Shown: positions 9,209-18,414 of the stretch, one piece after another
Position numbering within the stretch: position 1 is the first letter of the stretch
How the letters are laid out: each line of letters begins with the position of its first letter
DNA from: Blastocystis hominis
Lineage: Eukaryota > Sar > Bigyra > Opalinata > Blastocystidae
NCBI RefSeq assembly: GCF_000151665.1
Contig: NW_013171868.1
Span: forward strand, 503,501 to 567,500
DNA length: 64,000 nucleotides
Direction: 5' to 3'
Notes under the pieces: generated by a model
The model's database searches: none
What the model was told of the DNA's origin: nothing
The model's input: the letters and a program-made list of their open reading frames with translations, nothing else
Position numbers and translations under genes: made by a program

Positions 9209-10811
9209 ATGTCGGCTGATATTCTTTGTGACAGCGATTCAGCACAGGATTTCGGGCACTACATTCCCTACCATTTGGACTCAGAGCCGGGATCGACTGT
9301 GGATGTCTATGTGGACAGGTTGTCTATGTGGGAAAAGATGGAAGTCTATCTGAAGCTGATCAGCGTGCCTCTTATTATCGTTGCGGTAACCGTGGTTGGG
9401 TTCTTGCTGTCTTTCTTTCGTGAGATCATCATCCCGGTCCTCATGGCACTTTTCTTGTTTCAAATATCCAAGCCCATCGTGCTAAGACTTCATCGTCCGA
9501 TCATCCCCTACTTTACTTTTGAAGAGGAGCCTCTTCCAGAAGAAGAACATTTGCTCCTAAATCCGAATGAAAGGAGACCAGTACGCACGTGAACATCGCT
9601 TTCCTTGTAGGGAGGAAAGAAACGTTTTATTCTACACTGGGGAACTCCCTATCGCCCCATATGCTCTCTGATCACCCTCATCCTACTGTTCGGTGGTTTG
9701 TTTCTCCTTATCTACCCTGTAACTGTTTCTGTACTGTTAATAGCTGCATTTAACCCAAGATAAGTGATTTTATTTCACATGATTACAGCATTTATGTGGA
9801 CAATGCGCTCGATGTATAGATCACTCTTCTATCGAAGCTTACGTATAGCTTGTAGACACTGCCGAGGTCTGGTTCAACAATACCCTAGGCCTCGATATCG
9901 AAGATCTGATTGACGAGATGTCAAAGCATATTTCACTAAGCAAAATTCTCGATTCCCTGACAAAGATTGTATGGAAGTCGATTGTATACTGTGGTTTTAC
10001 GATCATTATTTACATGTTTTTGCTTTTTGGCTCTAGCATGCGTAAATTCGACGAGTCTTCGATTCGTTACAAAATCGAAAACCAAGTACTCCATTCTTGT
10101 GAGTTTTCAAATACAAAGATCACTCGGTACTTGCTCATCAAGACTGTTCTATCTTTCATTGCAGGCGGCCTTGTTTTTTTGTTATATGGCCCCATTCTAC
10201 ATCTCCCCATGTCTCTCATTTTTGCTCTCATCTTTTTCGTGTTGAACTATATCCCCCATATCGTACCCGTCCCTATTTCATACCTATCTCGTTAGGGGCC
10301 GATTATTGCTGTTTGTATCCCCATTCCTCTCATTCTCTTCCATCCGAATTTTTCGCTTCTGCAAATTATCCTCGCCATTCTTCTCCCCACTGTTTCTTCT
10401 TCTTTCTTATATCATTATTCCTTCTAGCTTATGAACCTTATCCTTCAAGACATCGTTGAGCCCAAAGTCCTTGGCGACTCTCTTCACCTCCACCCTGTAT
10501 CTCATATCTTGTTGTTAATTTGATTGCTTAGATTGTGATTATCAGTTGTCTCGTAGTCTGGGCGATTATTCTGGGATCCATCGGCGCTGTGTTGGCGGTT
10601 CCACTCACTGCGTGCTGCAAGATCGCGCTGCATAACAACGGACATCCCTACGCAAAGGTAGGAGCGAGAGAAGGGGTGTAATGGGTAGATTGTGGATGCC
10701 TGGCTGAGCGGCGATTTCTGTTGTGTGCATATTCATGACGATGAGAAGACGAAGAAGAAGAAGAAGAAGAAGGAGGAAGAAGAGGTGGAGGAAACTGCAG
10801 TTGCTATGTGA
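9209..10811 (+). CDS. AI-2E family (PF01594-type) multi-span transporter/permease
   Basis: A start at M-S-A-D-I-L is followed by several hydrophobic exons joined by introns of 30-36 nt (for example 9591-9620, 10262-10294). The C-terminal half shows the AI-2E hallmark order: E-N-Q-V-L, R-Y-L-L-I-K-T-V-L-S, a helix ending N-Y-I-P-H-I-G-P-I-I-A across an intron, then V-E-P-K-V-L-G-D-S-L-H-L-H-P, then a helix and L-A-V-P-L. The family is best known in bacteria (quorum-signal export, ion/H+ antiport) and also occurs in eukaryotes as TMEM245-like proteins; substrate is unknown here. The tail is a Lys/Glu-rich repeat. The exons between about 9700 and 9860 are not resolved. The TGA at 10809-10811 coincides with the predicted cleavage site, so the 3' UTR has zero length. 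Confidence 0.75.
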
Positions 10812-10815
10812 TGGG

Positions 10816-10823
10816 TGTTTGAG
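10816..10823 (+). terminator. Variant polyadenylation element TGTTTGAG
   Basis: Placed exactly 4 nt after the last base of the TGA of the AI-2E-like gene, so polyadenylation would follow the stop codon directly. Confidence 0.6.
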
Positions 10824-10825
10824 AG

Positions 10826-10833
10826 AACAAACA
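10826..10833 (-). terminator. GU-rich polyadenylation element TGTTTGTT
   Basis: AACAAACA on the plus strand. Cleavage 4 nt upstream leaves C-A-T-T, so the final T plus two adenines gives TAA for the DCN1-like gene. Confidence 0.85.
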
Positions 10834-10837
10834 ATGG

Positions 10838-11340
10838 AATGGGATTGGAGAAAACGTAGAATTAGAGGCGGCCAATAGCCTGCAAAGGTGAGAAACGAGA
10901 GAGGAAAATAAAGAGGTACTGATTTCACGTTGGAGGGAGGAGGCATCGGAAGAGCGCGACTGGAGTTGGAATAGCAAGAAGCTCATCTGCCACTCATCAT
11001 GGTTGATCCCCGTTTCGCCAGGACGTTCAGAAAGGACAAACGAGGAATAGGAGGAGAGAAGGGGAGCTTGCTCACCAAACAACACTCGCCAGAGAAGAAC
11101 AGCGCGGTCTGCGTGAAGTCTCTTTCGCATTCCGTCAGCCTGAGCTTTACAGGAATAGAGAAAGAGATAATTGTAGAAGGGCTATGACATAGAAAAAGCC
11201 AAAACAACCAAACTTTGAACAATGTGGGATTCTTCATTTCTTCTCTCCATGCAGGAAGGATCTGCTTGAGTTTTCCGAATGTATCGATCCTACAATGAGA
11301 TGGCAAAAAACACGAAAAACCCATAGTTTGTGGAAAGCAT
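10838..11340 (-). CDS. DCN1-like (DCUN1 domain) cullin neddylation protein
   Basis: DCN1 proteins are scaffold-type E3s that help UBC12 attach NEDD8 to cullins. Joined exons read M-L-S-T-N-Y-G, then a DCUN1/PONY domain: F-G-K-L-K-Q-I-L-P-A-W, P-F-Y-N-Y-L-F, A-V-L-L-W-R-V-L-F, I-N-H-D-E-W and a C-terminal W-P-P-L-I-L-R-F-L-Q. Introns are about 31, 32 and 49 nt. There is no in-frame stop before the 3'-end element: the gene ends Q-S-H followed by a lone T at 10838, completed to TAA by the poly(A) tail. The protein lacks the UBA domain of yeast Dcn1, like short family members. It converges with the AI-2E-like gene; predicted mRNA ends are 27 nt apart. Confidence 0.8.
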
Positions 11341-11678
11341 GTTAATATTGTTCACCGTAATAATATACATACACTCGCAGTTCATTTTGTAGCATATATA
11401 GAGAACGAGCGAATCCTACAATTTTTCTATTATTGAATGTTTACATTTTCTACATCAATCCCTAGAGAATCGAATAGACATACGACTCCTTCGAGTGTGA
11501 GTCGATCAGGATTATTTGGGTCTACTTGGAAGAATAGGTTACAACACGAACTAGCAAAGGAATGGAATAAATCAGGGATCAATGTCGTATCATCCATCTG
11601 CATTCGGAATTCCAGAATCTGCCAAGATTTTTACGAGTTCGTGTTTTCCGCAGAAATTTAATATTGGCAAGTATTTCT
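11341..11678. other. Divergent promoter region
   Basis: AT-rich 338-nt gap between the starts of the DCN1-like gene (minus) and Sec24 (plus). A short open frame at 11437-11661 has no family resemblance and is probably spurious. Confidence 0.4.
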
Positions 11679-14600
11679 ATGAATCCAGGAAATCAACCTA
11701 CTGGATCTCGTTTTAATCCATTTATTAAGCATGTAAATGAGTTTGTTTGCGAGTTATTCCTAGTCTGATCCTATTCCTTCACCCATACAGTCTGAATCGG
11801 GTCCGAATACTCCTTCTACAAATGCTTCTCCTTTTAATAGAGGTCCATCTTCTATGGTTCCTCCTCCTTCACAAATGGCTCCTCCAACGAGTTCCCAAAC
11901 CCAAAATGCACCTTATACCCCTGCATATCACCCCCAATTTGCGAATGCAACTCCTTTTATGCCAAGGTCGGGACTCTCTTATCCACCTCCTCCAGGCTCG
12001 TCTCTTCCTCCTCCACCGACATCGACTCTTCCTCCTCCTCCCGTAGGACAGCCGTCAAGCGAGCCTGGCGCGTCCCCGCTTCCCCAGGAGCAATCTAGCA
12101 CTTATTCTCACTATACGGGTACCCACGGTCGTACCGGCATCACAGCTGCGCAGCTCTACTCGCTCAACGTAATCGGGTCCGGTAGGCGCTAGACGCAAGT
12201 GGTTGATGTCCAAGAAATCCCGGTTTCCCGCCCCGCCAACCAATCCTCCGCAGAAAACGCGCAGCAGCAACAACAACAGCAACAACAACAGCAGCCTGAG
12301 GCTGCGAAAGACGCGAAAGTAGATTCTTTCATGCCTACCCTGACGGTCAGCCGCAGAAAGCGAGCAATTCGAACGACCTGATCAACCTGAACCGAATTCC
12401 GCACCCCGAAGAAGACGCGTCGCTTCGATCCTACAGCTGGAAGGACGACGACGATTGGATCAGCGTGTGCTTCCGCGTTTCCCCTGAGGCCTAGCCCCTG
12501 CCGTTCCCCACGTACCAGTACACGTTCCAAGACACGGGGATCAGCAGTCCTCGCTACATGCGGTCCACCATGCGCGTGCTCCCGCAGTCCTACTACATGC
12601 TGAACAAAACCAAGATCCCGTGCTCCGTCTTCGTCACTCCCTTCGCCGAGCCCGTTTCTCCCGTTTCTCCGTCTCACCTCCAGCACCCTCAGGAAGACCC
12701 CATCCCGCTCCTCGACGGAACCGCGGGACTGGTCCGCTGCTCGGAGTGCTCGGCGTACATGAATCCGTTCGTGCAATTCACCGACGGCGGCTACCACTTC
12801 CTCTGCAACCTCTGCGGCGCGGAGAACCCCACGCCCTCCTGGTACTACGGCACCACCAACAGCGCCGGCGTGCGCTTCGACCGCCAGGACCGCCCCGAGC
12901 TGTCCCGCGGGACCGTGGAGTACAAAGTGGGAGAGGAGTTCTGCACGCGCGCTGCGCAGCGGCCGCTTTTTGCGTTCGTGATCGATACGACGCGCGCTGC
13001 GCACCAGAGCGGCGTGTTCGACGCGGTTCTGCAGGCGCTTCGCGCGTGCGTCGAGGCGCTGCGCGATGCCCCGCGGGCGAGAGTGGGGTTCTGCGTGTTC
13101 GACACGGCGGTGCACGTGATTTCGATGCGAGTACCCGCGGGGAACGCGTGCGATGTAGAACGGACACATCCACGAGGTGCTGATGACCGATCCCGACGAT
13201 GCCTACGCAGTGATCAGCGAGGCGAACTGGCTCCTCGCGCCGGCCAGCGATGCTGAAACACTATTCCAACTGCTGGACTACATCGCGAGCAGCTACGCTC
13301 CGAGCACGCGGCCGCCTCCCGACTACGGCTGCAGCACGGCGGCGGTGCGGACGGCGATCGGCGCGCTGGCGGCGTCGGGCGGTCACGTGACGCTGATCGA
13401 GTGCTCGGCGCCGCTGCTGGGCGTGGGCCGCGTGTCGGCGTCGGAGCAGAGCGCGGTGTACGGGACGGAGGACGAGTCGTCGATGTACCTGCGGTCGCAG
13501 GACGAGGCGTACTACTCGGAGCTGGGCGTGACGTGCGCGATGGCGAGCGTGTGCGTGGACTTCGTGGTGGCGAGCAAGGAGCACGTGCACCTCGCGGAGC
13601 AGCAAATGCTGGCCAGTCAGAGCGGCGGCTCCGTGTATTTGGTGAAGGACGGCGCTGCAGGACTCGCCGAGCTGCACGCCTATCTGCAGACGTTGGTGAT
13701 CCGGGAGCACTACTGGGACGCCGTGGCGAAGCTGCGCGTGTCGGGCGGGCTGAAGGTGCAGGGCGTGACGGGGAACGGCGTGACGTCGGACGAGCAGGAC
13801 CCGATCGTGCCGATGCTGGACTGCCAGTCCTCGTTCGAATTCACGCTGGATTTCCCGAAGTACATCGAGGGAAACGACGTCTATCTCCAGTTCGCCATTC
13901 TATATCCTTTGAGGAATTGGGAGAAGGGGGTTCGGGGTCTGATGGGTCCGATTTGGGGAGTTTTGGGTCATGGTGGCCGTATTGTGATGTGTTGATTTTG
14001 ATTGGAAGAATGGTGGAACTGTGTTTTGTGGTGGTTTTATTTGTCTGTGATGCATTCATTGATGTCCTCTATTTGACTTTTTTGTGAGCATTGTTGTTTC
14101 ATATGCTGTATTGTTGTCCCCCTGATTGTCCCCCTGATTGTCCCCCTGATTGTCCCTATTATTGTCCCTATTATTGTCCCTATTATTGTCCCTATTATTG
14201 TCCCTATTATTGTCCCCTTGGTTCCTTCACGGCACCTACACGACGGACTCCGGGGAGCGTCGTCTGCGCATCTTCAACCAGCGTCTCCAGTCCACGTCCA
14301 CCTACCCTCGTCTTTTCAAGGGCCTCGACGGCGTGGCCGTGATGCTCTCCCTGGCCCGCACCGCCGCGCTCCAGCTGGACTCCACGCGCCTCCCGGACGT
14401 GCGTAGCAACTTCGAGGACACCGTGGAGACGATTCTCACGCAGTACCGCGCGCAGTGCAGCGCGTCCTCCTCCACCGGACAGCTCGTTCTCCCCGAGAAC
14501 GGAAAATTGCTCCCGCTCTTCGCCAACTGCCTCCTCAAATCCCCGCTCCTCCTCCTCAACGAGGCCTCCCGCTTCTCCCTCGACACCGTCTATCCCCGCG

Positions 14601-15224
14601 GGGACACGCGCGCCTGGGCGATCCACGTGGGACTCGGCGGAGGATTCGAGTGTAGTTCGTCTCGCAGTGCAATCCGATGCAGTTCGTGAACTTCGTGTAC
14701 CCCGCTCTCTACAAACTCGACCCCGCCAACGACGCGTGGGGCCGCGAAGACCCCGCCACCGGGTTCGTGAGCAAGCCTTCGTTCGAATTCCTCACGGAAG
14801 CGGCGCTGGATCTGGGATTCGTGTATTTATTGGCCGGCTGGCGAGGGTGAGGATTTTGTTTGCAGGGTGATGTGCAGACTGATGCTGGTGGTGAGCAATC
14901 AGGTGCCTGCAGAGGTGATGGAGAGCCTGTTCGGCGTGCGAGGCGTGACGGACGAGGCGATGGCGAACGGTTTGATGCTGCTGAGAGAAGGAGACGAGCT
15001 TTGCGAACGCGTTAACACGCTCGTGGAGGAGTTGCAGGCACAGCTTGGGTGCTACTTGCAGGTAGGAGAGGGGAGGAGGTGTGAGAGTAGCCTGCCGTCG
15101 TGATGCGAGGAACGCCGAAAGCGAGTTTGGTCATGGAGATGATGACGGAGGATCGCATTCGGAAGGAGCCGTCGTTCTCCGACTATTTGAGACATTTGCA
15201 CTCCGCGATTATCGGAAATATGTA
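11679..15224 (+). CDS. SEC24: Sec24, COPII coat cargo-binding subunit
   Basis: Sec24 pairs with Sec23 in the COPII inner coat and selects cargo leaving the ER. The N-terminus is a Pro/Ser/Gln-rich disordered region with a poly-Q run. The zinc finger C-S-E-C...C-N-L-C (about 12740-12820), the trunk (F-V-I-D-T-T-R-A-A), beta-barrel, helical and gelsolin domains follow. The C-terminus is M-M-T-E-D-R-I-R-K-E-P-S-F-S-D-Y-L with H-L-H, typical of Sec24. Small GT-AG introns of 24-32 nt break the gene (for example 12321-12352, 12470-12499, 13132-13159, 15061-15089); one near 14850 would be only 19 nt. A 334-nt intron at 13902-14235 does not obey GT-AG (separate entry). The genome has TAG at 15223-15225, but cleavage is predicted after TA, so the mRNA stop should be UAA. 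Confidence 0.9.
13902..14235 (+). other. Candidate U12-type AT-AC intron in Sec24
   Basis: Sec24 continuity (F-A-I-L then Y-T-T-D-S-G-E-R-R) requires removal of this segment. It starts ATATCCTTT, the textbook U12 AT-AC donor, and ends GGCAC with TTCCTTCAC just upstream, close to the U12 branch consensus TTCCTTRAC. The branch A lies about 6 nt from the acceptor, closer than usual. It contains no AG between 14085 and the acceptor, so a U2-type acceptor is not available. It also holds tandem TGTCCCCCTGAT/TGTCCCTATTAT repeats at about 14115-14215. Confidence 0.65.
14115..14216 (+). repeat. Tandem 12-nt repeat inside the Sec24 long intron
   Basis: Units TGTCCCCCTGAT (x3) grade into TGTCCCTATTAT (x5) before a final TGTCCCC. 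All lie inside the atypical intron, so they are removed if the AT-AC splice is used. Confidence 0.8.
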
Positions 15225-15228
15225 GCTC

Positions 15229-15236
15229 TGTTTGTT
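15229..15236 (+). terminator. GU-rich polyadenylation element TGTTTGTT
   Basis: Cleavage 4 nt upstream (after 15224) falls inside the genomic TAG of Sec24, leaving TA plus A. Confidence 0.85.
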
Positions 15237-15260
15237 CCACACAGCAACGATAATTCCTTC

Positions 15261-16850
15261 ATGAAGCCGAGGGATATCGTCTTCAGCTTCGTTTTGTATA
15301 TAGCTACGCTGAATGCTGCGCTATGGTTGCGGTATCCGTCCGTTCTAGAAAAGTCTGTGCTTCATTCGTATCTATCGACTGCTGAACGTGAGATGCTGTT
15401 TATGCTGGATATTCTTACGTTCGGTTCAGTCTCGGCGGTGATCGGAGGCGTATTAGTCGCATTCGTTGCTTTTTTGTAGAATCGCATTTTAAGTTTTCTC
15501 GGTTCAAACAACGACTGGTTTGACACCGTATTTCCTGTGCTTTTGCCTATTGGTAGATGTCTTCTCGACTACGCAGTTGCGCTTCGTTCATTATTCTCTC
15601 AATATCCGGAGCGTGCTATCTATTCGCCTACCAACAGTATCGCAATGAATCTCTGTTGACTTCTTTCCATCGCTGGTTTTTAAATTCAAAGTCAACAAAC
15701 AAGCGGATTTCGCATTGGTGGATCCGTGTCTTTCTACTCATCGCTTTGATTCATTGCATGTCTTTGCAGCAGTCTTCCGCCTCTCCTCCTTCCGCTGATT
15801 TGAATTTCTGTGAATCCATTCATTCCGACTACTTCTCTCGTTTGTTTTTGCTTTGTCTTGTGATTCCGATAGAATTCGTCGCGAAAGAGTCTTGCGAATC
15901 GTGGGAATCGTGGAACAAGATTCCATTCTATTCATATTTCCGCGGTTTTGTCTTTCTCTTCGCCTATTTATCATTGATTCCCCTTCTTTTTGTTCTTCTC
16001 TCTTACCTTCTTCTCACTCCATCCTCCATTTCCACAGTTTCCCTCTTTCTAATCGATTTGTTTCTCTTGCTTCTTCTCCTCCCCACACTGCTCCACTCTT
16101 TATCGCGGTTATTTCCACTGTTTTCGCTGCTTTCAAGTTCGCTTTCCTTTCCATTGTATCTTTTTCTCCTTGACTTTTTGCCTTTCCCCGCGATTCTGAT
16201 CCTTAGCGGAACACTCAAATTAATGAAACTGCATTTCTACGTTCAGCAGGTTGCCTTCCGTTTGATCGAATCAGGTTTAGACAGTTTCATTGATGCGAGA
16301 CGCACTTTCAGAGATAAAAACCGCGGTTCAAACCATGGAAACTCCCGATTTGCAGAGTATGAAACTCCCAAAATCGGGCTTTTTTCCACTGTTTCAAGTG
16401 TGGCTTCGATTGGAATGGATTTTGGTCAAAAACCCGGTTATTTTTGGAACACTGGTAACATTGTTCCTTGGTATTTTATTTGGAAAATCGAAAATCTTGA
16501 TGTGTTGTTTATTCGGCTTGTTTTCTGGAATTCCATTAATCAGTGCGAGTGAAAGTGACGTAAAAAGCAGCCAATTTGTGGAAGTATTGCCAGTGGTAAA
16601 ACCGCGGGAATTGAACTTTGCGGAGAAGTGGAATGGAGCGACGATCGAATTGATTCGTCGAATGTTGTTGGTCCGAATTCGATGGCTTCGAAATCGAATA
16701 CGTCAGGTGCCTCAAATTGTGTTTCTGATTGTGTTCCTTGCATCTGAACTCTATCGAATTTCGCTGCATTCTGAAAGTCGTTCGATGGATTTTGTTATGT
16801 TTTTCTTGCCGTTGCTTTGTTTATTGTTCATTCTATTTGATATATCCTGA
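15261..16850 (+). CDS. Uncharacterised polytopic membrane protein
   Basis: The first ATG lies 25 nt after the Sec24 3'-end element. Three introns (15450-15479, 30 nt; one of 29 nt ending at 15556; one of 37 nt ending at 16311) join one frame of roughly 490 residues, with a TGA at 16848-16850. It has many hydrophobic segments: an N-terminal helix I-V-F-S-F-V-L-Y-I-A-T-L, several Leu/Phe-rich spans in the middle and C-terminal spans including P-L-L-C-L-L-F-I-L-F. No catalytic or transporter signature was recognised. A clear GU-rich element was not found after the stop, so the exact 3' end is less certain. Confidence 0.5.
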
Positions 16851-16859
16851 AGAAAAGGA

Positions 16860-17022
16860 AATGAAAATTGAATGAAAAGGGAATGAATTGAATGAATTGA
16901 ATGAATTGAATGAATTGAATGAAAAGAGAATGAATTGAATCATTGAACAATGCTCCCATTGCTTGCTTGCTTGCTTGCTTGATTGATTGATTGATTGCTC
17001 GCTTGATTGATTGATTAACCTT
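16860..17022. repeat. Tetranucleotide and related simple repeats
   Basis: AATGA/AATTG runs at about 16872-16940 are followed by CTTG and ATTG runs at about 16964-17014. They sit between two plus-strand genes and resemble the repeats at 1194, 41117 and inside the prohibitin intron. Confidence 0.75.
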
Positions 17023-17129
17023 TTCACTTCTGTTTCATTTTTCCATTTATCATTTCCTTTACCCACTCGATTCATTTCCACGGATTCTACATCGGACTTC
17101 AAACCCTTCGAATTATCCGACTTCCCCTC

Positions 17130-18015
17130 ATGAAACACAGTTCCACCATCGTAAAATTCATTCGAAACTCGCTGAACTTGCTACTCCGTGAGAGTTTCAT
17201 TCCCTTTTTCACTGACAGAAATCGGCTGGTTCGATTGTTACCTGTCACTTCTCCGTGTTTTCTACGCTACTGCGGTTATCTACCTCTTGATCATGATGGG
17301 GAAATGGATTCGGCGTAATTTCCCGCGGTTATTTTTCACATAGCATACATTCATTCCTGGACCTTCAAAGACACTTTTCAAGTGATGGTTTCAGCGAATT
17401 CGATCGTAAACAACGTGCTGACCGCAATAACCGAATATCACACACTCACCGTAATCATTGATCGATTGCTCTCTCCACATCCGATTCGCCCCATCGGCCT
17501 CTATTCCGTCGAGTTCGTTATTTCCTATCGATTGGGCATTTCCGCTCTGCTGGTGTTTCGATTCTTGCGTTATTCGGCTCGATTTTTGCCATTCTATCAG
17601 CGCATTTTCCCCGCGAGAAAGTCAGAAATCGGGGCTTTTTCTGTCAATCCGGATGATGCGATGATGTATGGATACCATGGAGAAGCAATCATCGAATCGG
17701 CTGACTATCGCCGCATTGAAATGCTACAGAAAAACCGAATGATTCGATTGTGGAAAGGATCGCAGCGACATGAATGGACTCATTGGAAACGACTGGAAAT
17801 TCCTGGTAGGAACGCATGGGAAAATGTAATAGAATATAGATCGGACGATTCGGAGGTTTGAAGAAACAAAAGAGGGAATCTTGGAATCTAGATGTGTACA
17901 AGAAGTGGAAGAAATAAGAAGAGCTGTGCTACCTGACATGTGCTGTACTGTACGATTGACTCCGTACGTGGAGAAGACTTCGTCAAACAAGTCAAATCAT
18001 GAGAAGGTCATTTAG
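17130..18015 (+). CDS. Uncharacterised membrane protein
   Basis: ATG at 17130 (M-K-H-S-S-T-I-V-K). Introns of 31 nt (about 17189-17219), 29 nt (about 17316-17344) and 34 nt (about 17805-17838) join one frame of about 260 residues ending N-H-E-K-V-I with TAG at 18013-18015. Two or more hydrophobic helices appear early (Y-L-S-L-L-R-V-F-Y-A-T-A-V-I-Y-L-L-I). A second region (S-V-E-F-V-I-S-Y-R-L-G-I) precedes a charged C-terminal tail with E-E-T-K-E-G and E-V-E-E-I-R-R. No family recognised. The 34-nt intron is chosen because it avoids an early stop and opens the charged tail. Confidence 0.55.
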
Positions 18016-18036
18016 AATTGTACAATAGTTGTCTAT

Positions 18037-18044
18037 TGTTTGTA
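18037..18044 (+). terminator. Variant polyadenylation element TGTTTGTA
   Basis: Seven of eight matches, 21 nt past the TAG of the preceding membrane protein gene. Confidence 0.5.
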
Positions 18045-18414
18045 TATAAAAAGAAGATTTGTTCCAATGATGTGAAATAATATTCCGGTTCATGGCAACC
18101 AGAGATAAACCATCAAATGGTAGTATTCTGGTAGACGAACTAGGAGAGAGCTAGCTGATAGTTGAAAACACTCAAAATATTATTTGGCGGCTCGTACGGT
18201 ACCGCCACTAAACTTCTTCAAAAGTCGCTCCATAAAAGTCTCCCTTATGTTTCCCCTCCTAATCATCCCAATCTCGACCTTAGCAATGACCTTCTAGAAT
18301 CCCCGATCATATTTGCATATGAAGTGAAATTGATTGGTTCCTGTCCATCGACTGAAACTGCCCACTTTTGGTGTTTTCCACAGATTTTGTCTTACATATT
18401 TATTAAGGTTTGTT
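18045..18414. other. Intergenic region upstream of the MFS gene
   Basis: 370 nt with only short open frames and no recognised motif; presumably the promoter and 5' UTR of the MFS transporter. Confidence 0.35.

Noticed and set aside
12189-13169. 326-codon minus-strand frame
   Set aside because: Antisense to Sec24 zinc-finger/trunk exons; Arg/His-rich composition typical of a shadow frame.
13902-14235. Frameshift, assembly gap or pseudogene explanation for the Sec24 interruption
   Set aside because: The exact AT-AC donor, near-consensus branch sequence and in-frame joining fit a U12-type intron better, though an assembly artefact cannot be excluded without reads.
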